Part shown: positions 38,201 to 46,790 of the stretch, one piece after another | How the letters are laid out: each line of letters begins with the position of its first letter | How positions within the stretch are numbered: the first letter of the stretch is position 1 | NCBI RefSeq assembly: GCF_002165305.2 | Contig: NZ_CP032286.1 | Location: 1,674,001-1,738,000, forward strand | Source: Acinetobacter sp. WCHA55 | Lineage (GTDB): Bacteria; Pseudomonadota; Gammaproteobacteria; Pseudomonadales; Moraxellaceae | Reading direction: 5' to 3' | Length of the DNA stretch: 64,000 nt | Position numbers and translations under genes: made by a program | Notes under the pieces: generated by a model | Databases searched by the model: none | What the model saw: only the letters and a program-made list of their open reading frames with translations | Told to the model about the DNA's origin: nothing

Positions 38201-38394
38201 GCTTGGGTATTAATTTGTACTTGCGTATTGGTAATATCAGGCACTGCATCAATTGGTAGCTTTTGATAGCTGTATACCCCAACCGCAATCCACGTGCAGA
38301 CAAAGAGCATGACCCAAATGGCATTTTGAATAGAGAACTGAATAATTCGTTCAAACAAGCCTTCAGGCTTGGGTAAATCATGATTAGTGTGCAT
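35248..38394 (-). CDS. czcA: CzcA, heavy-metal RND efflux pump
   Basis: A 1048-residue inner-membrane proton antiporter of the HME-RND family that drives Zn, Cd or Co through a trans-envelope channel. Twelve membrane spans are in the usual 1+5, 1+5 pattern. The proton-relay span carries DFGIIVDGAVVIVEN, whose DFG...D signature is typical of divalent-cation pumps. Two large periplasmic loops are present. Start 38394 is chosen because GAGG lies 6 nt upstream; it overlaps the czcB stop by 11 bp, so the two are translationally coupled. Metal specificity between Zn/Cd/Co is not settled by sequence alone. Confidence 0.9.
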   Translation of the reverse strand: MHTNHDLPKPEGLFERIIQFSIQNAIWVMLFVCTWIAVGVYSYQKLPIDAVPDITNTQVQINTQANGFTALEVEQRITYPIETAMAGIPDLQLTRSISRYGLSQVTIVFKDGTDIYWARQQINQRVQEAKADLPSDVSPTMSPVSTGLGEIYQWVIKAEPNAKKADGTAYSAMDLREIQDWIVRPQLQRVAGVAEVNSIGGFNKTYVVAPDLNRMQQLNISLSQLQTALQENNENRGAGFIEENGQQLTVRVPGTLNSLADIENTTVASPNGNPIRVADIAQVSIDHDLRTGGATYNGEETVLGIAMMMMGENSRTVSKAVDAKIQEVQSSLPQGVKIETVYDRTTLVEKAIKTVQKNLVEGAILVIVILFLFLGNIRAALITACVIPLSMLFTLTGMAQQNISANLMSLGALDFGIIVDGAVVIVENCIRRLAHAQQLLKRPLTQSERFKEVFLAARQARRPLIFGQLIILVVYLPIFALTGVEAKMFHPMALTVVLALVAAIILSISFVPAAVALFVKGDIKETESRWMLSLKERYQRVLDCAYQYKAVVLTFALCLLVLTGLLATRIGSEFAPQLSEGDFAVQQLRSPSTGLEESLRIQENTEKLLLKKFPEIHAIFARTGTAEVATDVMPPNISDGYVMLKPRDAWPNPKETLDELRSRMQAYLATLPGNNSEFSQPIELRFNELISGVRSDVGVKIFGDDMQVLNAEAEKISKLIQQVSGSTAVKVEQTSGLPLLNVEIDKSLAAQYGLSVKTIQDYVSAGIGGQNVGEILQGDRRFDFVIRLSEQDRSVSGIAQLPIQLPNGGSILLTDIATVKMMDGINQVSRENGKRRVIVTANVEGRDLGSFVTEVQTQLKQYPLPSGYWIEYGGQFENLASAQARMQIVIPLALLTIFILLMAVFHNIKESLLVFTGVPFALTGGVLFLWLRDIPLSMSAGIGFIALSGVAVLNGLVMLTFIKELRGQYHLHEAVWQGAILRLRPVLMTACVASLGFVPMALATGTGAEVQRPLATVVIGGIISSTLLTLVLLPVLYRWMNAKKETEI

Positions 38395-39619
38395 GATCAG
38401 CCTCGCCTTTTTCGAGTTCAGATTTAAGAACAAAGCTGCCTTGGCTGACATAGCGTTGCCCTGCTTTTATGCCTGAAACGACTTCAATCCATTGACCATC
38501 ATTTGACGCTTGTCCAAGTGCAACAGGCTGTGATTTCAAATGCACTTGCCCTTTTTGTTCAGCGTCGACTACAAATACGGACGTTTGACCCTCAATGTTT
38601 TGAATAGCACTTTTATGGACACGAAGCGCTGTTTTGGAACTGGTATTGTCTAAAAAGATATTCACCAAAACATTTGGACGTAATTCAGCCGCTTGGCTTT
38701 TTAATTTAGCGCGTACCACTAAGCGGCCCGTTTGAGCATCGGCCTGAGAGGTTAAGCTTTGGATGACAGCTTCATATTTTTGCTCAGAGGCATTCGGTTT
38801 GAACGTTACACTTTGATTGGTTTGTAATTGACTCGATAACTGTGCAGGCAGATTAAACTCAAGCCACAACTCTTTAAATTGTTCAATCACAAAAAGCTGA
38901 TCGGCCAATTGTACGTTTTCACCCACCACGATATCTTTTTGGCTAATCACCCCTGAGATGGGCGCTTTAATGGCAAAACGACCATTTACACCACCTGTTG
39001 CCCCCAGTGCATTTAAACGACTTTGCACGGATTGCACAGTAATCTGCGCCTGTCGGTAAGCATTTTCTGCCCGTTGGTAGTCTTGTTTAGCTGAAATACC
39101 CTGTGACCATAACTGCTGTTCACGTTGATAATCTTGACGTGCCAAGTCCAAACTGGCTTGAGCCATCCGTAAATTGGCTTGTTGATCAATCAGTTCAGGT
39201 ACGGACAGTACTGCTAAAGTTTGTCCTTTTTGTACGTTTTGACCAAGCTCCACGTTCACCTGCTCCACATGTCCACCAAAGTTTGGCGAAATATGGGCTT
39301 GCTGATCGGTATTCACCACAAGCTTTCCAGGCAGAACCGTGACTTGAGACACCACGCCTTGTTGAGCCGAAGCGATCTGAATGCCTTGCTCTGTCAGTTG
39401 CTGCGCTGTCAGTTGAATTTCACCTTCCTCGGCATGTCCTTTTTCGCCCTCGGGCTCATCCGCATGTTCAGATTCTTCATGTTCCCCATGCTCATGTTCA
39501 TCGGTGGTTTTATCTTTCGAGCTAAACCAAATCCCTAAAGCGATGAGGAGTGTAATGAGGAGCAAAAGCCCAATCATCAATGGCTGTGATATTTTTCCAA
39601 ATTGATTTTTAAGTTGCAT
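38384..39619 (-). CDS. czcB: CzcB, RND periplasmic adaptor
   Basis: A 411-residue membrane-fusion protein linking CzcA and CzcC. It has one N-terminal anchor span (MIGLLLLITLLIALGIWF), then a His/Glu-rich stretch (HEHGEHEESEHADE) able to bind metal, a biotinyl-lipoyl-like hairpin (HISPNFGGHVEQVNVELGQNVQKGQTLAVL), an alpha-hairpin and beta-barrel. Start 39619 has GGAG 9 nt upstream and is 1 bp from the czcC stop; the longer frame to 39712 lies inside czcC. It acts in the periplasm anchored to the inner membrane. Confidence 0.88.
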   Translation of the reverse strand: MQLKNQFGKISQPLMIGLLLLITLLIALGIWFSSKDKTTDEHEHGEHEESEHADEPEGEKGHAEEGEIQLTAQQLTEQGIQIASAQQGVVSQVTVLPGKLVVNTDQQAHISPNFGGHVEQVNVELGQNVQKGQTLAVLSVPELIDQQANLRMAQASLDLARQDYQREQQLWSQGISAKQDYQRAENAYRQAQITVQSVQSRLNALGATGGVNGRFAIKAPISGVISQKDIVVGENVQLADQLFVIEQFKELWLEFNLPAQLSSQLQTNQSVTFKPNASEQKYEAVIQSLTSQADAQTGRLVVRAKLKSQAAELRPNVLVNIFLDNTSSKTALRVHKSAIQNIEGQTSVFVVDAEQKGQVHLKSQPVALGQASNDGQWIEVVSGIKAGQRYVSQGSFVLKSELEKGEADHAH

Positions 39620-39620
39620 A

Positions 39621-40943
39621 TTATTGTGCTCCGCCAAGGATGAGGTCTTGTATTTGTGCGATTGAGTTTTTACTAATTTGGCTATAAGCATCTGAACTAC
39701 TGATCTGTTCATAGCTAGTGCCGAGGCTAAGCGCTTCTGCGGTCAATGCGGTCTGCCATGCTTGACGCAATAACTGTAACTGCCCAAGACGTATGCTTTG
39801 TAGTTGCGAGTTGGCTTGTTGAATGTCGGTAATAGACAGCTTTCCGGCTTTGAAACCTTGTAATGTACGTACTTGTACTTGTTCTGCCAAAGTTGTTTGT
39901 TGACTGATTGCACCGAACTGCTGTTTTAGTCCTTTGAGCTCATGCATGGCATTGGCGATATCTAAAATTTGCTGTTTTAACTCACGCTGTTGCTGCTGAT
40001 TCAACAAGCTTTGCTGACGCTGTGCCATCGGAATGCTGTATTGCTGACGGTTAAAGATATTCAGCGGAATATCCACACCAACACCTAATGTGGTATCGCT
40101 ATTTTCATTCGGTGCTTGACTCCGTTTCATGCCGACATTTAAGGTCGGATTGGGACGGGCCAGCACTTTTAAACTTTCAATGTTTAAATTGGACTGTTGA
40201 ATATTCAGGGCATACAGCTTTTCCAACCAACCTTCCGCAATATAGCGCTGTACCGTGACTTCGCTTTGATCTGGCCATGGCATCGAGGTCGCATTGAGTT
40301 GAATATCAGCTTTGGTTTCGCCCCAAAGGTTTGAGAGTTGACGCTGTGCCACTTGTTCTGCCAGTATTGCTTGTTGATATAAACGTTGCATATCTAAACT
40401 TTCAATTTGCGCACGTTCATAGTCAACCAAAGCAATACTGCCCGCCTGATAGCGCTTTTTGGCACTGTCTAAATTGTTTTGACTCACTTTCAGCTGTGCG
40501 GCATATAGCGATTTTTCAACTTGTGCCAAAGCCAACTGCGACCATGCAAACTTCACCACCAATTGACTTTGTGCTGTCCACAGTTGTTGCTGTAATTGGC
40601 CTTGTTGGTGTGCTGTTTCTGCGAGTTTTTGATTGAGCTTACGCTGTCCAAAAACATCTAAAGGTTGGCTAATGGCAATACTGAGTTCACGATCGGTATT
40701 TGAACCAAAACCATCTTGATTGATATTTAAGCTAGGGTTTTGCCATAAACCACTGTTTTTGATGTTCAGCTCTGAAATGCTTTGACGCTGTTGCCCAATT
40801 TCACTTTGGTTCTGATAACGCTCTACTTTTGCCAAAGCCTCATCCAAAGTCTTGACTGGTTCGGCAAAACTCCATTGCATCGCAGCTGTTGTTATGCCTA
40901 CAGCAAGGGCTTGGCGTATAAACGCCTTCAATTGATTCGACAT
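39621..40943 (-). CDS. czcC: CzcC, outer-membrane factor
   Basis: A 440-residue TolC-family channel. A signal peptide ends near SFA at about residue 27 and two OEP repeats rich in Gln follow, with long coiled helices (RQSISELNIKNSGLW..., QRQQSLLNQQQQRELKQQ). It forms the outer-membrane duct for the CzcBA pump. Start 40943 has GGGA 8 nt upstream; a GTG 12 bp earlier is possible. It is the first gene of czcCBA. Confidence 0.85.
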   Translation of the reverse strand: MSNQLKAFIRQALAVGITTAAMQWSFAEPVKTLDEALAKVERYQNQSEIGQQRQSISELNIKNSGLWQNPSLNINQDGFGSNTDRELSIAISQPLDVFGQRKLNQKLAETAHQQGQLQQQLWTAQSQLVVKFAWSQLALAQVEKSLYAAQLKVSQNNLDSAKKRYQAGSIALVDYERAQIESLDMQRLYQQAILAEQVAQRQLSNLWGETKADIQLNATSMPWPDQSEVTVQRYIAEGWLEKLYALNIQQSNLNIESLKVLARPNPTLNVGMKRSQAPNENSDTTLGVGVDIPLNIFNRQQYSIPMAQRQQSLLNQQQQRELKQQILDIANAMHELKGLKQQFGAISQQTTLAEQVQVRTLQGFKAGKLSITDIQQANSQLQSIRLGQLQLLRQAWQTALTAEALSLGTSYEQISSSDAYSQISKNSIAQIQDLILGGAQ

Positions 40944-40990
40944 GCTTTTTCCCACTAATTTTTAGAAGAAGTGGTGGGAAATATTTTAGG

Positions 40991-41410
40991 CTACCCCACC
41001 ATTAGCGGGGAAAGTTCAGGAGGCGGATGTTGCCCCAGTAAATCAGGGGCTTGATAGGCATTATGCCAAAAAAATTGTGGCGGTTCTTTTATCTCAAGCG
41101 CGAGCGGCAGTTGATAGTTTTTCTCTTTCGGAATAATCAAATGTGCCATTGAAGGCAAATGATCTTGATGGTCTTCACCCAATTCAAACTGATCATTTGC
41201 CGTTTGAGTATGGTCATCAATACTACTTTGTTGATGTGCTTTCGCATCCGATACACACAAAGTGGATTGATGATGCCCAAAATGAAAATTTTGTTGCGTC
41301 ACGACTTGAGTTTTTTGTTCTTCATGGACGCAAAAAGCTGCCGCCACGTTCCAAAGACTTTGGAACATGAATAAAGCAACTAAGACGCTAATCCACGTGG
41401 TAGAACGCAT
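40991..41410 (-). CDS. CzcI-like periplasmic protein
   Basis: A 139-residue exported protein. The signal peptide WISVLVALFMFQSLWNVAAA is followed by a Cys/His-rich mature part (FCVHEE, HFGHHQSTLC, DDHTQ, EDHQDHLPSMAH). CzcI-type proteins of Cupriavidus have this layout and modulate the czc response in the periplasm. Gene order I-C-B-A-like on one strand, 47 bp ahead of czcC, supports the assignment. Sequence similarity within the family is low, so the name rests mainly on position, export and metal-binding residues. Confidence 0.65.
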   Translation of the reverse strand: MRSTTWISVLVALFMFQSLWNVAAAFCVHEEQKTQVVTQQNFHFGHHQSTLCVSDAKAHQQSSIDDHTQTANDQFELGEDHQDHLPSMAHLIIPKEKNYQLPLALEIKEPPQFFWHNAYQAPDLLGQHPPPELSPLMVG

Positions 41411-41475
41411 AATGTCGTACTGAAAAAAAGTGATGCTATTGTAAAGCCTAGACTAAGTCTAAGGTCAAGCCTTTT

Positions 41476-42384
41476 TTAATGACTATGTTCATGTTGGTGT
41501 GGATGGCATTCATCATCTTCGATTTGCAAAGTCACTTGGGTAATGCCGTGCTCATGCCCTAATAACTCTACAGCTTGGTGGTATAAAGCTCTCTGATCTA
41601 CATCAGGTGCAATCAAATGCGCGGTTAAATGCACATTTTTAGAGGTAATGGCCCAAACTTTAAGTTGGTGAATCCCTTTTACACCGTCTAAAGCCAGCAA
41701 GTCATTACGTAGAGATTCGATATCAATTTCACTTGGAACACCTTCGAGCAAAATATTGATACTTTGTTTCAGTAGCACCCAAGTTCGAGGTAAGACCCAA
41801 AAGCCGATCAACACCGCAATAACGGTATCTACCCACATCCAACCCGTGAAATAAATCACCAATGCGCCTATGATCACACCCACAGAGCCCAAGGCGTCAC
41901 TCAGCACCTCAAGATAAGCCCCTTTCACATTTAAGCTGTCTTGACTGCTCGACACCAAAATTTTCATTGAAATTAGGTTAATGATTAAACCCAAAACAGC
42001 AACGACCAGCATGCCCATACTTTGGATTTCGGGTGGCTGACTAAAACGCTGATAAGCTTCATATAAAATGTAAATGGCCACCACAAACAACATCATGGCA
42101 TTAAACAAAGCTGCCAAGATTTCAAACCGTTGATAGCCAAAGGTGCGTTTATCATCGGCAGGTTTTTGTCCAATTTTGATGGCGGCTAAGGCAATCGCCA
42201 AAGCAGCAGCATCAGTAAACATGTGCGCCGCATCGGACAGTAAGGCTAAACTTTGTGTGATAAATCCAGCAATAACCTCAACAATTAAAAATGTCGTGGT
42301 CAAGGCAAGTGCAAGCGTTAATTTCTTAGCATTTTTTGCAGTCACTTCAACATGGCTATGATCATGGTTATGAGAACCGCTCAT
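41476..42384 (-). CDS. czcD: CzcD, cation diffusion facilitator
   Basis: A 302-residue CDF transporter with six membrane spans, His-rich N-terminus (SHNHDHSHVEV) and C-terminus (CHPHQHEHSH), and the zinc-site motif SLALLSDAAHMFTDAAALA (S.A...D..H..TD) in the second span. A second HxxxD-like pair is in span five (YLEVLSDALGSVGVI). It exports Zn/Cd/Co from the cytoplasm to the periplasm, where CzcCBA takes over. It is probably co-transcribed with the downstream czc genes (66-bp gap). Confidence 0.9.
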   Translation of the reverse strand: MSGSHNHDHSHVEVTAKNAKKLTLALALTTTFLIVEVIAGFITQSLALLSDAAHMFTDAAALAIALAAIKIGQKPADDKRTFGYQRFEILAALFNAMMLFVVAIYILYEAYQRFSQPPEIQSMGMLVVAVLGLIINLISMKILVSSSQDSLNVKGAYLEVLSDALGSVGVIIGALVIYFTGWMWVDTVIAVLIGFWVLPRTWVLLKQSINILLEGVPSEIDIESLRNDLLALDGVKGIHQLKVWAITSKNVHLTAHLIAPDVDQRALYHQAVELLGHEHGITQVTLQIEDDECHPHQHEHSH

Positions 42385-42513
42385 GTAGGACTCCTTATCA
42401 TTTTAATGGATGCAATGCTTTAGCATTGAAATCGACGCTTTTTTGATTTAAAAAATACTCGATTTAGCATACTCGGTTAAAACAATAAAATCATCCTTCA
42501 AGTTTGCCAGTCT

Positions 42514-43350
42514 TTATTTTTGACGCTTTTTCCCAGTCAAAAAGTTCATCGCTTGTGTATAACCTGTCGGTGTAATGCGTTGTACCAGATCCATAATTTT
42601 GGCATCTGTCCCAATTAAGACACGGCGATCGTCTTTTTTTACAGCCTTTAAAATGGCCTGTGCAGCAACATCTGGCGGAGTTTTAAGCATTTTATTGAAG
42701 GAACGGCTGGCACGCTCTGGGTTCATACCTAGCGCACGAATACTGTCACTCATTCGAGCACTATTGGCGATATTGGTTCGTATACCACCTGGGTGAACAC
42801 AAGTCGCACTGACACCACAGTTTTCTAGGTCTAGTTCTTGACGTAGTGCTTCGGTAAAACCACGAACAGCAAATTTTGTCGCATTATAGGCACTCTGGGT
42901 AGGCTGTGCAGTGAGTCCAAATAAGCTTGAAATATTCACAATATGCCCAGCACCACTTTTCTTTAAGTAGGGTAAAAAAGCTTTGGTTCCATACACCACA
43001 CCCCAAAAATTGATTTTAAAGATCCACTCGGCATCTTCATAGCTCAAGCCTTCAACAGTACTGGCTAAGGCAACACCTGCATTATTAAAAACTAAATTGA
43101 TCTGGCCAAAGTCTTGTTCACATTGTTTGGCCCAATCCTCTACTGCCTTACGGTCTGAAACATCAAGTTTTGTGAGCGTGACTGAAACAGGATAATCTTT
43201 GACCTGGTTTAATGTTTCTGCCAAACCTTGCTCATTGAGATCACTGAGTGCCAAATGTGTGCCTTGTTTAGCCAGTTGAATCGCCAACTGCTGCCCAATT
43301 CCTGAACCTGCGCCTGTGATCGCAGCCACTTTATTTTCAAAATTTTTCAT
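42514..43350 (-). CDS. short-chain dehydrogenase
   Basis: A 278-residue SDR with TGAGSGIGQQ near residue 14, NNAGVA, catalytic NISSLFG and YNATK, and a C-terminal extension ending in lysine-rich KKRQK. The segment LSDLNEQGL after beta-2 suggests NAD. Relatives are annotated as acetoin or fatty-aldehyde-type reductases; substrate unknown. The ATG at 43350 has GAGAGC 6-7 nt upstream (minus strand). A 14-bp palindrome about 112 bp upstream may be its operator. Confidence 0.8.
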   Translation of the reverse strand: MKNFENKVAAITGAGSGIGQQLAIQLAKQGTHLALSDLNEQGLAETLNQVKDYPVSVTLTKLDVSDRKAVEDWAKQCEQDFGQINLVFNNAGVALASTVEGLSYEDAEWIFKINFWGVVYGTKAFLPYLKKSGAGHIVNISSLFGLTAQPTQSAYNATKFAVRGFTEALRQELDLENCGVSATCVHPGGIRTNIANSARMSDSIRALGMNPERASRSFNKMLKTPPDVAAQAILKAVKKDDRRVLIGTDAKIMDLVQRITPTGYTQAMNFLTGKKRQK

Positions 43351-43737
43351 AATGCTCTCTAAATATCGTTTTAAATCTAAACGCCATGCTGAAGGGGCAA
43401 GTACTTTGTTTGCGTAGACAAGGTCTATTGTAGTTAAGGTACAAAAATTACAGTCATGAATGAAATGATCATTTCTAATGATTCAGTATGTATAAAATTC
43501 ATGAGTGGTATTTTAAATATAAGATCATTTTTATTTTCTTTGTATTTTCAAGTACTAGGACTCTAAAAACTAAAGCAAGATACTGAGATCTGCATACTGT
43601 CCCACAGGCTTTAGACTATAACAGCCCTGAGAAATTCTGCATCGTCTGTTATGTTTTTTTAATCTTGTTTTTGTATCTGTTTCATCAGTCCTTTACTTTA
43701 CATAATGTGCTCATCACCTCAGTTGAGTGCAGTAACC
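43351..43737. promoter_or_regulatory. intergenic region with a 14-bp palindrome
   Basis: 387 bp without a gene. At 43462-43475 lies the perfect palindrome GAAATGATCATTTC, suited to a dimeric repressor of either neighbour. No linked regulator gene is present, so its role is open. Confidence 0.4.
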
Positions 43738-43899
43738 ATGAAAGATCTAGACTCAAAAAAACCAGCAAAATATGCAGATAGTTCAATTTCAGATAAAGCA
43801 TTTAAAAATATGATTATCTGGTTTGCAATTTACTGTGGGCTTTTTTGTATAGGTGTAGTTTTCTTTGTCGGTGCAGATCGAAATTACCTTCTTCAGTAA
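43738..43899 (+). CDS. small membrane protein, 53 residues
   Basis: MKDLDSKKPAKYADSS, then one span (MIIWFAIYCGLFCIGVVFFV), then a short tail DRNYLLQ. An in-frame ATG at 43705 would add 11 residues, but neither start has a strong ribosome binding site. A solid terminator follows about 75 bp downstream. I do not recognise a family; the Lys/Asp-rich N-terminus plus single span is a common pattern for small inner-membrane proteins. Confidence 0.5.
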   Translation: MKDLDSKKPAKYADSSISDKAFKNMIIWFAIYCGLFCIGVVFFVGADRNYLLQ

Positions 43900-43974
43900 G
43901 AATCTGAAATTTTCTGCACTAATATCAATACCTAACTTCGGACCTCAAAATTAAACTCCACGAGAAAACACACT

Positions 43975-44017
43975 TTAGAGATTAAACCTAGACATGGGTT
44001 TAATCTCTATTTTTTTG
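43975..44017 (+). terminator. strong terminator
   Basis: A 12-bp stem, AGAGATTAAACC with GGTTTAATCTCT, an 8-nt loop, then ATTTTTTT. It serves the small membrane protein gene. Confidence 0.85.
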
Positions 44018-44108
44018 AGCTGAATACTCTTAAAACGGCAGTTAAATTATATTTTGAATGGTTGATGTCATTACAAATGAATGACAGATGCTGTATAAAA
44101 ATCAGACT

Positions 44109-44996
44109 TCAAGCCCAAATCACTAAAAATGCAGCAATCACCACCAATACAATACCGAGATGTTCAGCACGTGCTAACTTTTCTTTAAAGAAGTAAGCTG
44201 AAATCAACATACTAAAAATAATCTCAACCTGCCCCAAGGTTTTTACAATGGGCACGGACTGCATGCTCATGGCACTAAACCAACCCAGTGACGCCAAAAA
44301 ACTACATAAACTGACACGAAATGTAAGTCCAATACGCTGCCACATGGCCCATAATGTTACACGGCGAAATATACCCAAATACATTAAAAGTAAAAAGCAC
44401 TGAGTCCCAATCACCATTAAAAGCACCCAAGCCGCACGGTGAATAAACGGTAAATTATCTAGTTCTAAACTTGCCTCACGTACCAAGAGCGAAGTAATGG
44501 CAAAACATAAACCACTACCGATACCTATACATAAAGTTGGTACGGAAAAATCAGAAAAGTCACGCCCCTTAGACATTAAAAATACCGCAAAGCCTCCTAC
44601 AGCGACCCCAAACCAGCCCAAAAGACTTAAATGATCGGATAAAAAGACCACGGCGATAATTGCGGCAAGTACTGCCTCACTTTTAGCAAGCCCCACTCCA
44701 ATTGCATAATTTTTTTGCTTAAAAAGTTGCACCATTAGTGCTGTTGCTGCAATTTGGCTTAACGCAGCAATAAGCACATAAATAGCAAAACGGAGATTGA
44801 AATGGACTGAATCTGTCACAGGTTGAACATGGTAAAGACAACTGATGTAAATCAGTGCTAAAGGTAAAGCAAAGATGAACCGCGCTAGAGTCACTCCATA
44901 AACATCTACAGTGGCACTAAGTTGCTTTTGAAAAGCGTTGCGCCAAGCCTGCATAAAAGCAGCCATAAGCGTAAAAAGAATCCATGTTATTGTCAT
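44109..44996 (-). CDS. EamA/DMT-family transporter
   Basis: A 295-residue ten-span transporter made of two EamA repeats (starting TWILFTLMAAFMQAWRNAF and DFSVPTLCIGIGSGLCFAIT). The short hydrophilic tails fit the drug/metabolite transporter superfamily, whose members usually export amino acids or metabolites. The ATG at 44996 is preferred over TTG at 44999. It is a single gene with no partner that would identify the substrate. Confidence 0.8.
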   Translation of the reverse strand: MTITWILFTLMAAFMQAWRNAFQKQLSATVDVYGVTLARFIFALPLALIYISCLYHVQPVTDSVHFNLRFAIYVLIAALSQIAATALMVQLFKQKNYAIGVGLAKSEAVLAAIIAVVFLSDHLSLLGWFGVAVGGFAVFLMSKGRDFSDFSVPTLCIGIGSGLCFAITSLLVREASLELDNLPFIHRAAWVLLMVIGTQCFLLLMYLGIFRRVTLWAMWQRIGLTFRVSLCSFLASLGWFSAMSMQSVPIVKTLGQVEIIFSMLISAYFFKEKLARAEHLGIVLVVIAAFLVIWA

Positions 44997-45182
44997 CAAG
45001 TACTCTATATACAGTTACTTACCTCACATAATGTAACCCGTTGATGGCAATACATGTGCTTTATTTTCATGACTTATTCTTATGTGACAAATAACTTAAG
45101 TTCTGATGAAACTTCTACTATTCCACTACATGGGCAAAGTCTCCTTAAAAGTGAGTATGGAGCAAATTGGACAGCAAAACAT

Positions 45183-45212
45183 AAAAACCGAAGGGGTTAT
45201 CCTTCGGTTTCT
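45183..45212 (-). terminator. terminator of porin gene
   Basis: AAACCGAAGG and CCTTCGGTTT arms with a short loop, and TTTTT on the minus-strand exit, about 60 bp past the porin stop. Confidence 0.8.
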
Positions 45213-45272
45213 GTGTGAAATTTCACTTCGATCTATACAAATCAAAGCGAAAACGGGCTATCGTCTCAAACA

Positions 45273-46550
45273 TTAGAAGTTATAAATCGCAACCAAATTC
45301 ACACGGTTGTCTTCACCTTTCTTACTACCATTTGCAGCAGGTGCAAACGCTTCACGCTCACCGTAGACATACTCGACACCAAGGCTAACAGGCTGAACTG
45401 GGCTATAGAATAAATTCCCCCATGCTTGCCATAAGTTTTTATTGATTTTGGTATCATCCGCTACAGCATCAAGGTAGTCCTGATTTTTATCAAAAGTCAT
45501 ATAACCATAAGCCAATGTGCCGCGTAATTTGTCATTAAACTTTTGTGTTAGACCCACAGTAATTGAGTCAAACTCACTTTGTTCAATACTTGTGCCTGTT
45601 GCAACTACGCCAGGGTTCGTAAAGGATACAAAGCTACTATCACCTTTGACATGGTAGTAGTCAGCTTTCACAGAGGTTACTGGGGTGATGTCAAATTTAG
45701 CACCAACACCTACGCCATACGCCCATTCTTCCTGATTTTGAATACGTTTCTCATGCGCCATTGCACGTCCACTAACTGAAAGTGCATCATTGAATTTATG
45801 ATTTAGTCGTCCTGTAAATGCAGGCATACGTTGGCTTATGCTGGCATCTTTCGGGTCTTCCACTGCCGCGACTAAGTTGGTATTTGGCGTGAATTTATGG
45901 GTATAACGCACTTGAGGAGTACGTTTAATTGAAGCCCCCACATATGCCAAAGCATCAATCGTTTCAGGGATGTAGTCTGGAGTTGCAAAGTTTGACCAAG
46001 TTTGACCAATTAACCAGTTACCATAGTTTAAATACGCATGACGAATACGTAAATTATCAAGGTTTGCGCCACCTAAAAAGTCGACCTCAATTTTGGCATT
46101 TAAGTTCTGATCGGCGACTGGCGCTTTAAAGTCCAAGCCTAATCTCGTTGCTGAAAGGGTTGATCTTAAACGATCGCTATTTTCAGCATTACCTTCTAAA
46201 GGCACGCTATTGATTTGGTTATAGGGCATATCACGAGCACCACCTTCAGCTTGATACGATGCATCCATTCGAACATTACCGTATAAGTTGAACTCTGCCC
46301 CACCTTTGGTTAAACCCAAACCCGTTTTTTCAACCGTTTTTGGCGTCGTCAACACTTGACGTTCAACAGCGCTCAATTGAACAGCTTGCTGCTGTTGTTG
46401 CTGGGTATTCTGTTGAAGCATTTGTTTTAACGCATTAATTTCATTTCTAAGTTGCTCAATCTCTGCCGTCGTATTGGTTTGTGCGTGTAATGCTGCACTA
46501 CTTAACATGGATAAAGTGACAACTAAAACGTTCTTCTTAAATTGTTTCAT
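45273..46550 (-). CDS. DcaP-like outer-membrane porin
   Basis: A 425-residue porin. Signal peptide cut after LHA at residue 23, then a coiled coil (TAEIEQLRNEINALKQMLQQ and a Gln run) and a 16-strand barrel ending in the aromatic NLVAIYNF. This coiled-coil plus barrel layout is that of DcaP, the trimeric porin first seen in the dicarboxylate cluster of A. baylyi. It adjoins the benzoate symporter on the same strand, so it may admit aromatic acids across the outer membrane. That substrate role is inferred from position. Confidence 0.82.
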   Translation of the reverse strand: MKQFKKNVLVVTLSMLSSAALHAQTNTTAEIEQLRNEINALKQMLQQNTQQQQQQAVQLSAVERQVLTTPKTVEKTGLGLTKGGAEFNLYGNVRMDASYQAEGGARDMPYNQINSVPLEGNAENSDRLRSTLSATRLGLDFKAPVADQNLNAKIEVDFLGGANLDNLRIRHAYLNYGNWLIGQTWSNFATPDYIPETIDALAYVGASIKRTPQVRYTHKFTPNTNLVAAVEDPKDASISQRMPAFTGRLNHKFNDALSVSGRAMAHEKRIQNQEEWAYGVGVGAKFDITPVTSVKADYYHVKGDSSFVSFTNPGVVATGTSIEQSEFDSITVGLTQKFNDKLRGTLAYGYMTFDKNQDYLDAVADDTKINKNLWQAWGNLFYSPVQPVSLGVEYVYGEREAFAPAANGSKKGEDNRVNLVAIYNF

Positions 46551-46790
46551 TTAACACGGGTCCTGTGTATTTAAGTCTGTCCTGACTTTTACGCTTTAAT
46601 ATTTAGCTCTCTTTTTCATCGCTGTTTTCTAACGCAATGCATTTCTTTTAATACTTTAAAATGAAACTTTTTATCGCATTAAAAATCGCGTTAAAAAACA
46701 ACTTATAAAAAGCAAATTGATTTTAACAGTTCATAAAGTTTTTGAAATGAGCCTACTACTAATGCACTAGACTCATGGGTTCAGTATTCT

